DNA of 64,000 nucleotides from an uncultured Duodenibacillus sp. (GTDB lineage Bacteria > Pseudomonadota > Gammaproteobacteria > Burkholderiales > Burkholderiaceae_F), in contig CALXQS010000008.1 in assembly GCA_944390715.1 (NCBI GenBank), positions 1 to 64,000 of the forward strand, in the 5' to 3' direction. Below the pieces are notes generated by a model, which was not told the origin of the DNA, did no database searches, and saw nothing but the letters and a program-made list of their open reading frames with translations. Position numbers and translations under genes: made by a program. Numbering within the stretch: the stretch's first letter is position 1; the number at the start of each line of letters is the position of its first letter. Below are positions 37,003 through 44,736 of the stretch, piece by piece.

Positions 37003-38226
37003 ATGACGCCCGATCTTGTTGCCCGCATCGCGCCTTTGGCCCCGTGCTACGTCTATGAACAGTCCCTCATCCGCGAGAGCCTCTCAAAGCTTCGACGCGC
37101 CTTTGCCAGCTGCCGGTTTCTCTATTCGGTCAAGGCCAATCCCTTTGCAGCGGTCCTGCGCGAGGCTGCGCTTGCAGGGTTTGGCACGGATGCCGCCTCG
37201 GCCGAAGAAGTGCGTCTGAGCCTAGAGGCGGGCATTGAGCCGGACGACATCTACTACAGCGCACCGGGAAAAACGCCGCAGGATATTGCTTTGAGCATAG
37301 GCCGCTGCCGCATCATTGCCGACAGCCTACACGAAATTGAACTCCTGGAGCACGAAGCCGGTTCGCTTGGAAAAATTGAAAAAATCGGCCTTCGCCTCAA
37401 CCCTGACTTCGGGGTGTTTTCAGAAGAAGGCTTGCCCTCAAAGTTCGGCATCAATGCCGAAGACCTCGGCAGCGTGCAGAAGCTCTTGGAGCGTTGCCCG
37501 CATCTGCGCGTTTCGGGCTTTCACATGCATCTGCAAAGTCAGCTTCTTGATGAAGACGCACTATCGCAGTACTACTTCAGAAGCTTTTCGTTTTTTGATC
37601 GCATTGCCCGCAGCCTTGACATTGAACCTGAATTTTTAAACTTCGGCAGCGGCATCGGCCTGGCGTACGATCAGCTCCAGGAACGCGACCTTGACCTCGA
37701 AAAGCTTGGCGCTGCGTTTGAAAAACATCAAGGAAAATTTGAAAGACTCGCTCATGCCCAGTCCTTCATTGAAACCGGCCGCTTTGTCGCATGCCGCGCA
37801 GGCACCTATTTCACGCCGGTTGTTGACGTCAAAGCCTCTCGCGGCAAAACCTACGTCATTGTTCGAAACGGCGTCAACGGCTTTCTGCGGCCGGCGATAG
37901 CGCATTTGATCGTTGCCAACAACGCGCAAGCCCGAGATCTTCAGGAGCCCTTCTACACGAACCGACATGCTTTTCAATTGAAGGCGTACAAAGCTGACGG
38001 CACGCTTTTAACGGAGCCGTCGAAACGGGTGGACGTCGTGGGAAATCTTTGTACGGCTCTTGACGTTGTGGCCGCAGACGTCGAGCTTGCCTGCGTCAAG
38101 CCGGGCGACCTCATTTGCATTTCGAATGCAGGCAGCTACGCCTACAGTCTTTCACCTCTGGCTTTTTCCAGCCATGAACCGCCCAAGCAGGCATATCTCC
38201 TTGAAGACGGCGAGCTGAAGTGCTGA
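37003..38226 (+). CDS. Fold-type III PLP-dependent decarboxylase (LysA/BtrK-like)
   Basis: Enzyme of 407 residues with an alanine-racemase-like barrel and a C-terminal beta domain. The PLP lysine is K44 (YSVKANPF). SKFGI, HMHLQSQ, NFGSGIG and FIETGRF line the cofactor site. The C-terminal motif reads GNLCTALDV instead of the GPxCES-D of diaminopimelate decarboxylases, and NAGSYAYSLSP follows. This resembles LysA relatives used on carrier-bound or unusual amino acids (BtrK type) as much as true LysA. AAAGGAAA precedes the ATG. No carrier-protein or pathway partner lies nearby; neighbours are spoT and greB. Confidence 0.7.
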   Translation: MTPDLVARIAPLAPCYVYEQSLIRESLSKLRRAFASCRFLYSVKANPFAAVLREAALAGFGTDAASAEEVRLSLEAGIEPDDIYYSAPGKTPQDIALSIGRCRIIADSLHEIELLEHEAGSLGKIEKIGLRLNPDFGVFSEEGLPSKFGINAEDLGSVQKLLERCPHLRVSGFHMHLQSQLLDEDALSQYYFRSFSFFDRIARSLDIEPEFLNFGSGIGLAYDQLQERDLDLEKLGAAFEKHQGKFERLAHAQSFIETGRFVACRAGTYFTPVVDVKASRGKTYVIVRNGVNGFLRPAIAHLIVANNAQARDLQEPFYTNRHAFQLKAYKADGTLLTEPSKRVDVVGNLCTALDVVAADVELACVKPGDLICISNAGSYAYSLSPLAFSSHEPPKQAYLLEDGELKC

Positions 38227-38241
38227 GCGCCGCTGGGCGCC

Positions 38242-38285
38242 AATTTTCCCGCCGCAAGCATCTCTTCTTGCGGCAGGGGAAATTT
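38242..38285. terminator. bidirectional terminator between convergent genes
   Basis: AATTTTCCC-GCCGCAAG pairs with CTTGCGGC-A-GGGGAAATT around an eight-base loop, giving a stem of about 17 pairs with AT-rich flanks on both sides. It separates the plus-strand decarboxylase from minus-strand greB. Confidence 0.7.
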
Positions 38286-38314
38286 CTGCCGCATTCGGCG
38301 CATAAGGAGCCTTT

Positions 38315-38890
38315 CTAACAAGGCTTCTCGTTGGTGTAGGTCACCTCCACAACCTCAAGCACCTCAACCCGGGCTGGATGGTCAATCGTAGCGGGCGTGG
38401 GGAGCTTGACCTGATCGCCCTCGCGCTGTTTGAGAAACACGCGGGCGATTGGGCTCACCCAGCTCACGTCTCCGTGGTCGGGATCTGCCTCATCAATGCC
38501 GACGATGCGGATCGTATGTTCGGTTTTCGTCGTGAGGTTTTCATACGTCACCGTCGCACCGAAAAAAATCTGATCCGTGGGCGGTCTTTTTTCTGGATCA
38601 ACCACTTCTGCGGATTCAATGCGCTTATTGAGAAAACGAATGCGGCGGTCAATTTCACGCAGCCTGCGCTTGCCGTACTGATAGTCGCCGTTTTCCGACC
38701 GATCGCCGTTGCTTGCCGCCCAGCTGACGACATTGACGATACTCGGACGCTCGACATTGACAAGCTTTTCTCTTTCATCTAGCAGACGCCTGTAGCAAGC
38801 AGGCGTCATGTAGTTTTTCGTATTGGCCGGGAGCCCGGGAAGCGAAACCTCTTCTCCGTCTTCGTCTTCTATGAAATTGTGTTCTGTCAT
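38315..38890 (-). CDS. greB: Transcription elongation factor GreB
   Basis: Cleavage factor of 191 residues that rescues backtracked RNA polymerase. It has the N-terminal coiled coil with NYMTPACYRRLLDE and the GreB-type NGDRSENGDYQYGKRRLRE loop (with the acidic tip), then a C-terminal FKBP-like domain ending with VTYTNEKP. An acidic 25-residue N-terminal extension is present. It follows the ABC exporter ATPase after 28 bases. Confidence 0.95.
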   Translation of the reverse strand: MTEHNFIEDEDGEEVSLPGLPANTKNYMTPACYRRLLDEREKLVNVERPSIVNVVSWAASNGDRSENGDYQYGKRRLREIDRRIRFLNKRIESAEVVDPEKRPPTDQIFFGATVTYENLTTKTEHTIRIVGIDEADPDHGDVSWVSPIARVFLKQREGDQVKLPTPATIDHPARVEVLEVVEVTYTNEKPC

Positions 38891-38918
38891 GCTTGAGTCA
38901 AAACAAATCCATTAACCG

Positions 38919-39659
38919 TTACCCGAAATACGCCTTGCAGACCTCTTCGACCGAACCGTCCATCCGCATGCGGCCGTGATCGAGCCACACGGCGCGCGTG
39001 CAGACGCGCTTGATGAGGTCCTGCGAGTGACTGGCGATGACGAGAATCTTAGTCTGCTCCACGAGCCTCGAAAGACGCTCCTCGGCTTTTCTCTGAAAGT
39101 TCTGATCGCCTACGGCAAGCCACTCATCCATAAGAAGGATGTCGGAAGCAGACTGCGTAGACACCGTAAAGGCCACGCGCATCTGCATGCCGCTTGAGTA
39201 CGTCTTCATCGGCAGATTGATGAAGTTTCCAAGTTCCGAGTACTCCACCATCTTTGGGAGCTCGCGATCGATTTCTTCGCGCGTCATGCCAAGCAGCGTG
39301 CCGCGCAGATAAATATTTTCGATGCCGGTTGACTCGCCGTCGGTGCCCAGATTGATGTCAAGCAGCGACCCGATGCTGCCGCTGACCTCTGCCCTGCCGG
39401 TTGTCGGTGCGTAGACGCCGCCCAGTACGCGCAAAAGCGTACTTTTGCCCGAACCGTTGCAGCCCAAAAGTCCTACGCGCTCTCCGTCTTCGATGCGCAG
39501 ATTAATGTCGTCGAGCGCGCGCACAACGGGCGCACTTGAGGCATCAGAAGCGATGCGCCCTCCCGTTGCGATGTTCATCAGCGACTTCTTAAAAGATCTG
39601 TTCTGTGAGGCAAAGATCGGAAAGTCCACGCCCACATGCTGAAAGTCAATGTACGCCAT
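38919..39659 (-). CDS. Polysaccharide ABC exporter ATPase (Wzt/KpsT-like)
   Basis: ATPase of 246 residues for export of a lipid-linked glycan across the inner membrane. The Walker A is GCNGSGKSTLL, the signature region is YSSGMQMRVAF, Walker B is ILLMDEWLAVGD and the switch histidine is in ASHSQDL. It has the long N-terminal extension before the Walker A found in the Wzt/KpsT class. It lacks the C-terminal carbohydrate-binding domain of O9a-type Wzt. It pairs with the permease 15 bases upstream. Confidence 0.93.
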   Translation of the reverse strand: MAYIDFQHVGVDFPIFASQNRSFKKSLMNIATGGRIASDASSAPVVRALDDINLRIEDGERVGLLGCNGSGKSTLLRVLGGVYAPTTGRAEVSGSIGSLLDINLGTDGESTGIENIYLRGTLLGMTREEIDRELPKMVEYSELGNFINLPMKTYSSGMQMRVAFTVSTQSASDILLMDEWLAVGDQNFQRKAEERLSRLVEQTKILVIASHSQDLIKRVCTRAVWLDHGRMRMDGSVEEVCKAYFG

Positions 39660-39674
39660 GTCGTCGACCTCCTC

Positions 39675-40505
39675 TTAGAGCCAATATGCGATGCGGTGAC
39701 GCGCGCGTCCCAAAAGCCAAAGGGCAAGAATCCACCCTGCGCAGGCCATGCCGATTGTGACCGTCCAATTGAGCATCGTCGGCGTCGTTCCCAAAATGGG
39801 ATCACGAATGACTGCCAACATGTGATATATCGGGTTGGGTTCAAGAATCATATTGGCTGCCCGAGCAGGCAGTGCCGCCGGCATCCAGATGATGGGCGAG
39901 ACGTAAAACGCCACCTGAACGAGCGCACCGATAATCTGCGTCACATCGCGAAACCGCGTGCAGAAAACCGCGCAGCACACAGCTATCCACAGCAGATTGA
40001 GCGAAACAACGACAAACCCCGGAACGGCCCACAGAGCCGTCAGCGAGATGCTCTTGCCCAGAATCAGGCACACAAAGGGGTAGATGAGGAGGTTGTGTCC
40101 AAGAATGATCGTGTTGCGCCAGTACATGCGTAGCACATAGACGAAAAACGGAATCGGCATCTGCCGAATCATTCCTTCGACGGAAGTAAAGGACGTGCAG
40201 CCTTCGGTCACAATCGTGCTCATGAAGGTCCACATGATGAGACCGATCGTCAGAAACGGCAGGTAGCTGTCCATCGGAGATTTGAGCACAGCGCCGAAAA
40301 CGATGCCCAAAGCGGCAATCATGACCGCCATGCTCACCGTGATCCAAAACGGTCCCAAGACCGAACGGCGGTAGCGCTGACGAATGTCCTGCCAGCCAAA
40401 AACTGTCACCAGCCGCAGCTGGCGGAATGTCGACAAAATGTCTTCGAGCGCAAAGCTGATGTTGCCCGCAATGCTTGAGGGCCGTCGTTGATGAATAAAA
40501 CCCAT
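39675..40505 (-). CDS. Polysaccharide ABC exporter permease (Wzm-like)
   Basis: ABC-2 type permease of 276 residues with six predicted membrane segments. An N-terminal amphipathic part carries FGWQDIRQRYRRSVLGPFW, a signature of O-antigen and teichoic-acid exporters. The C-terminal part has NPIYHMLAVIRDPILG. ATG at 40505 is preferred; a TTG at 40514 is an alternative. It lies 143 bases after creA and forms an exporter with the ATPase downstream. Confidence 0.93.
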   Translation of the reverse strand: MGFIHQRRPSSIAGNISFALEDILSTFRQLRLVTVFGWQDIRQRYRRSVLGPFWITVSMAVMIAALGIVFGAVLKSPMDSYLPFLTIGLIMWTFMSTIVTEGCTSFTSVEGMIRQMPIPFFVYVLRMYWRNTIILGHNLLIYPFVCLILGKSISLTALWAVPGFVVVSLNLLWIAVCCAVFCTRFRDVTQIIGALVQVAFYVSPIIWMPAALPARAANMILEPNPIYHMLAVIRDPILGTTPTMLNWTVTIGMACAGWILALWLLGRARHRIAYWL

Positions 40506-40648
40506 TTGATGCAACGTATTGATGTGTGCGGCGGCCCCCTAAAATGAGACGCTGCCATTTATTGTCGTCAGCGACCGCTTCCGATGAAGGAAACGGCCGC
40601 AATTATCGCACCTCCGGCAAAAGGCGCTGCCAAAGGCGTTTTTGCCAG

Positions 40649-41197
40649 CTAAAACTGCACCAACCGCCCTTGTTCGGAAGATGCGCCTTGGGAAAACTTT
40701 TGATTTCCGCCATCTAAGGCAGGTTGCTGGCTGCGCTTTACATATGCCGCGGTTCCCCACAGCGGAATCGTGGACAGACTATGCTGGAAGCTGCCTGAGA
40801 TCTCGCGCGTCGAATACGAGAGATACATCAGCGTCTGGTTTTCAGCATCAAAGATGCGGCGAATTTTAAGCGTCTTCAAAAAAACGCTCTTGGACTTGGC
40901 AAAAACAACCTCGCCGTCCTTGCTTTTGTCAATGCGCGCGATCATGGCCGGCGTAATCTCCCCCGTCTGACGGCAGCTCACTGCACTGTCGGAAGGATCG
41001 GTCAGCGAAAGCGGCGACTCAATGCTTGCAACATGGCAGGTGACTCCCGGCACGAGCGGATCTACAAAAGCATTGAGCTTGATGTCCTTGAAAGTAAAAA
41101 TGCCCAGCGACACATCAGCCACGTCATCCTGACCACAGCCGGAAAGCCCGAAAAGAACTGCGGTGCATGCGCTGCAGAGCGCAAAAAACTTTTTCAC
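40649..41197 (-). CDS. creA: CreA family protein, predicted lipoprotein
   Basis: Protein of 182 residues matching E. coli CreA: DIKLNAFVDPLVPGVTCHV, SDSAVSCRQTGEI, GEVVFAKSKSVFLKTLKI and a C-terminal LSTIPLW segment. The N-terminal signal ends in a lipobox (LSGC, cysteine about 21), so it is probably lipidated, unlike E. coli CreA, which has a plain signal peptide. About 30 low-complexity residues rich in Gln, Ser and Gly follow the conserved part. Function is unknown. It overlaps the upstream SDR gene by four bases. Confidence 0.9.
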   Translation of the reverse strand: MKKFFALCSACTAVLFGLSGCGQDDVADVSLGIFTFKDIKLNAFVDPLVPGVTCHVASIESPLSLTDPSDSAVSCRQTGEITPAMIARIDKSKDGEVVFAKSKSVFLKTLKIRRIFDAENQTLMYLSYSTREISGSFQHSLSTIPLWGTAAYVKRSQQPALDGGNQKFSQGASSEQGRLVQF

Positions 41198-42180
41198 TTG
41201 TTGTTTTCTCCGAAATGAGATGCCTCAAAAAATTTCTTGAGCGCATCGTGCATCGATTCTCTCGGCCTCCAGCCAAGAATACGCGCATTGTCTTCAATAT
41301 CGAGCGCAAGCGACCCATCGAGCACCTTTAAAACGCCTGCCTTGCCGATCAGAGCCAACCCTGCCCGCAGCAAGCTGACCGGAACGGCCCAATTGCGCAC
41401 GGGAACTCCTGCAGCCTTTGCCAGAGCCTCTATCAATTGAGCCGTCGAAACCGGAGCTTCATCAGCCACCAGCCAAGCCCGGCCAGGAGCCTTCTCATGC
41501 TCGGCGCACAAAAGCAGAAAGTCTGTCAGATTATCGACGCTCACAAAAGAACGCCGGTTGTCAGTCAATGCCCCAAAAGGAAGCGGCTTGCCGCTGGCCA
41601 CCCAGCGGGCAAGCTGCTCAAATTTTGCCTTGACGCCTGCACCGTAAACCAAGGGCGGTCTGACGACAACCAATTCAAGCCCCGTATCACGGCAAAATTC
41701 AGTCAGCGTTTTTTCCGCCTTGTATTTAGACCTGGCGTATGGAGATTGCGGATCACACGGACCGTCTGCGCAAAGCACGACACCGTCAGCCGTTGAACGC
41801 GCCTGCACGTGAACGGAACTCACAAAAACAAAACGCCTAAGACCAGCCTCGCGTGCTGCGCACGCTGCCTGCATGGCGGCGTCGACGTTGGCCGCCAAGT
41901 GCGCAGCTTCGAGCTCCTCGGCCCCCATGGATTCCTCGTGGAGCTGGTGCACGCGCGCAGCGCAGTGGATCAGGCAGTCAGCACCAGCAATCATCTGTGG
42001 GGCAAGTTGCGAGAAATTTTCACCTGCTCCAATGACCTGAAGCCCGTCGCAAACGCAAGCGCTGCGGCTGACCGGCAACACCTGCCAACCTCTTTGGGTG
42101 AGTGCTTTGCACAGATGCCGCCCCAGAAACCCAGTAGCGCCCGTCACCGCAACAACCGGAGCAGTGCTTGAGGCCGTCAT
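41194..42180 (-). CDS. NAD-dependent SDR epimerase/reductase for nucleotide sugars
   Basis: Extended short-chain dehydrogenase of 328 residues. The nucleotide loop is GATGFLG near the N-terminus and the catalytic YARSK gives the YxxxK pair, preceded by VFVSSVHV. It is probably a C4-reductase or epimerase acting on a UDP-sugar. Placed directly after a WbpM-type dehydratase, it resembles WbpV/WreQ-type enzymes that make UDP-QuiNAc; that is inference. It overlaps both neighbours by four bases (ATGA). Confidence 0.85.
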   Translation of the reverse strand: MTASSTAPVVAVTGATGFLGRHLCKALTQRGWQVLPVSRSACVCDGLQVIGAGENFSQLAPQMIAGADCLIHCAARVHQLHEESMGAEELEAAHLAANVDAAMQAACAAREAGLRRFVFVSSVHVQARSTADGVVLCADGPCDPQSPYARSKYKAEKTLTEFCRDTGLELVVVRPPLVYGAGVKAKFEQLARWVASGKPLPFGALTDNRRSFVSVDNLTDFLLLCAEHEKAPGRAWLVADEAPVSTAQLIEALAKAAGVPVRNWAVPVSLLRAGLALIGKAGVLKVLDGSLALDIEDNARILGWRPRESMHDALKKFFEASHFGENNK

Positions 42181-44129
42181 GCTGCACTCCCGCCATTTGC
42201 GGCATCGGCTGAAGCGCTTTGCTCTTTTTCAAAAAGCGTTACCCAATCGCCAATCCCGTCGCGAGGAGCAAATTCCGGCACTGCTTCCTGAATGATGCGC
42301 ATCACCCATGCGCGGTCCCGCTTGGCCAGCGCCTCGACAAGTTCGCCGGTGAGCTCTTTCATGCGCTGCATGGGCAGGGACTTTTCCACTGCTCGGAAAA
42401 TGCGCGGATGTTCTGTTTTTTGGGGCTCGTCGCCAATCAGCAGCTCTTCGTAGAGCTTTTCTCCAGGCCTGAGGCCGGTGATCTGAATTTCAATATCTCC
42501 GTTGGGATGCTCTTTATCTTTTACCGTCAACCCGCTCAGAGCAATCATGCGCACAGCCAGATCGTAGATTTTGACGGGCTTGCCCATGTCAAGAAGAAAC
42601 ACGTCGCCCCCGCGGCCGAGAGAGGCTGCCTGAAGCACGAGCTGACTAGCCTCTGGAATCGTCATAAAGTAGCGGGTAATGTCTGGGTGCGTAAGCGTCA
42701 CAGGGCCGCCTGAGCGGATCTGTTCGCGAAAACGCGGCACGACGGATCCGGAACTGCCCAGCACATTGCCAAAGCGCACCATCGTAAAAATGGTCCTGCC
42801 GGGATCGGTCTGCGCCATCGCCTGCAAAACGAGCTCGGCCATGCGCTTGCTTGCACCCATCACGTTCGTCGGGCGCACCGCCTTGTCGGTTGAAATCAAA
42901 ACAAAGTCTTCGACCCCGGCATCCTTGGCGGCTCTTGCTGCAATCAACGTTCCAAAGACATTGTTTTCAACGCCTTCCAACGGATTGTGTTCGACCATCG
43001 GAACATGCTTGTAGGCAGCGGCGTGATAGACGGTCTGCGGACGCCAAGTCTGCATGATTTCGCGCATTCGGTCGGCATCCGTCACATCAGCCAGAAGCGG
43101 CACAACCTCAACTTGAGTTCCCTTGGCCGTGTGCTCCAAAAGCTCATGGTAAATCTGGTAGACGGCAAACTCCGAGCGCTCGGCCAAAAGCAGTCTCACG
43201 GGTTCTAGGCGAATGATCTGACGGCACAATTCGCTGCCGATGGAGCCTCCGGCCCCCGTCACCATGACCGTTTTGTGCTGCACGGTCTTTACCAGCAGCT
43301 CTTTCTTGGGGGCAACAGGATCACGCCCGAGCAGTTCGTCAATTTCCAGCTCGCGAAGCGTATTGACAGCGACCTTGCCGGAGGCAATTTCATCGTAGGA
43401 GGGCACTGTCCGCACATTTGCCTTGCACTGCTGCAGACTGTTGACGATTTCTCTTCTGCGGCTTCTAGAGGCCGAGGGAATCGCCAAAAGCACCGTGTTG
43501 GAGCCAAATGCACGCAGCAGCGCAGGAATTCTTCTTGGCGGATAAATCTTTAATCCCCCCAGCATGCATCCCTGCAGACGCTTGTCGTCATCGACAAAAG
43601 CGGCTACGCGAACGGCTCGACCGGATTCGAGCGCATACAAAAGCTGGCGGCCGGTATTTCCTGCTCCATAAATGATGACGCGCGGCAATTTCGATTCGCG
43701 AATCTGCAGCTGATACTCGCCGCTCAGGAAAAGCCGCACAAGCCCGCGGGAGAGAAACACAAAAACAATCAGCAGCGCAGGCTGAATGATGCCCACGGTT
43801 CTAGGAACTTTGTCTACGCCAAAGACAGTGAAGATCACTGCGTAGATCAATGTGTAGGCTGCCATTGCCTGCATGATAGCCACAGCCGCAGCGAACCCCT
43901 CATAACGAAAGACGGCTCGATACAGACCGCTCACGATGAAGATGGGAACTGCCGTCAGAACGGCGACAATCATGGCGGCTATCACGCCGGAGTGCAGCGC
44001 GTGAAAAACACCGGTTCTAAGGTAAAAAGCCAGCCACACCGACAACAAGCACATGGCAACGTCGGCCAGAAGCGCAATCGCTCTCTTGGTCAGTCTGGGC
44101 AGTTTCAGTATGGCGTCATTCAACGGCAT
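42177..44129 (-). CDS. WbpM-like nucleoside-diphosphate-sugar 4,6-dehydratase
   Basis: Membrane-anchored protein of 650 residues. Four predicted N-terminal membrane helices (to about 130) are followed by a CoA-binding-like Rossmann domain (GAGNTG 155-160) and the catalytic SDR domain (GAGGSIG 293-299, then STDKAVRPTNVMGASKR). The Met before ASK, in place of the usual Tyr, is typical of the long WbpM/FlmA class. The class converts UDP-GlcNAc to the 4-keto-6-deoxy sugar for O-antigen or glycan synthesis. Confidence 0.93.
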   Translation of the reverse strand: MPLNDAILKLPRLTKRAIALLADVAMCLLSVWLAFYLRTGVFHALHSGVIAAMIVAVLTAVPIFIVSGLYRAVFRYEGFAAAVAIMQAMAAYTLIYAVIFTVFGVDKVPRTVGIIQPALLIVFVFLSRGLVRLFLSGEYQLQIRESKLPRVIIYGAGNTGRQLLYALESGRAVRVAAFVDDDKRLQGCMLGGLKIYPPRRIPALLRAFGSNTVLLAIPSASRSRRREIVNSLQQCKANVRTVPSYDEIASGKVAVNTLRELEIDELLGRDPVAPKKELLVKTVQHKTVMVTGAGGSIGSELCRQIIRLEPVRLLLAERSEFAVYQIYHELLEHTAKGTQVEVVPLLADVTDADRMREIMQTWRPQTVYHAAAYKHVPMVEHNPLEGVENNVFGTLIAARAAKDAGVEDFVLISTDKAVRPTNVMGASKRMAELVLQAMAQTDPGRTIFTMVRFGNVLGSSGSVVPRFREQIRSGGPVTLTHPDITRYFMTIPEASQLVLQAASLGRGGDVFLLDMGKPVKIYDLAVRMIALSGLTVKDKEHPNGDIEIQITGLRPGEKLYEELLIGDEPQKTEHPRIFRAVEKSLPMQRMKELTGELVEALAKRDRAWVMRIIQEAVPEFAPRDGIGDWVTLFEKEQSASADAANGGSAA

Positions 44130-44164
44130 TGTCTTTGCTGTAAAACCGTTTTAAAGAACTTATT

Positions 44165-44725
44165 TTAATGGTCGACGTTGTCTCTGCGAATGACTTTGAT
44201 GAACGTCAGCCAAATGATTTTCATGTCAAACCAAAAGGAACGCTTTTTCAGGTACTCAGCATCAAATTCAACCTTGACCGGAATCGGCAGATCGTCGCGC
44301 CCATTGATTTGAGCCCAGCCGGTGAGTCCGGGCACCAGCGCATCGACGCCCGCCTGCGTGCGCAAAGCAATCAAGTCGTCCTGATTAAAGAGCGCCGGCC
44401 TTGGACCTACAAAGCTCATATCCCCTTTGAGAATGCTGTAGAGCTGAGGCAATTCATCAAGACTCGTCTTGCGCAGAAAGCTGCCGATGGGCGTAAGCCA
44501 ATGGTCTGGATCCTTAAGCAAATGCGTGGCTACTTCGGGCGTATCAATGCGCATGCTTCGAAATTTCGGCATGCTGAAAATCGTGTTGTGAATGCCCACT
44601 CTGTCAGACCAATAAAAAACAGGTCCTGGGCTTGTAAGCTTGACCGCCAGCGCGATCACTGCTAGCGGCACAGCCAACACCAGCAGCGCCGCAATTCCCA
44701 TCACCAGATCAAACAAACGCTTCAT
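44165..44725 (-). CDS. Initiating sugar-phosphate transferase (PglC/WcaJ-type)
   Basis: Monotopic phosphoglycosyl transferase of 186 residues that transfers a sugar-1-phosphate to undecaprenyl phosphate. It has an N-terminal re-entrant helix (MKRLFDLVMGIAALL), a KFRSMRID stretch, the catalytic Asp-Glu pair in TSLDELPQL and VGPRPAL. It is the short PglC form without the extra N-terminal membrane domain of WcaJ. I prefer ATG at 44725. A GTG at 44740 would overlap the msbA stop by four bases and is also plausible. Confidence 0.9.
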   Translation of the reverse strand: MKRLFDLVMGIAALLVLAVPLAVIALAVKLTSPGPVFYWSDRVGIHNTIFSMPKFRSMRIDTPEVATHLLKDPDHWLTPIGSFLRKTSLDELPQLYSILKGDMSFVGPRPALFNQDDLIALRTQAGVDALVPGLTGWAQINGRDDLPIPVKVEFDAEYLKKRSFWFDMKIIWLTFIKVIRRDNVDH

Positions 44726-44736
44726 GACCAGCACTC

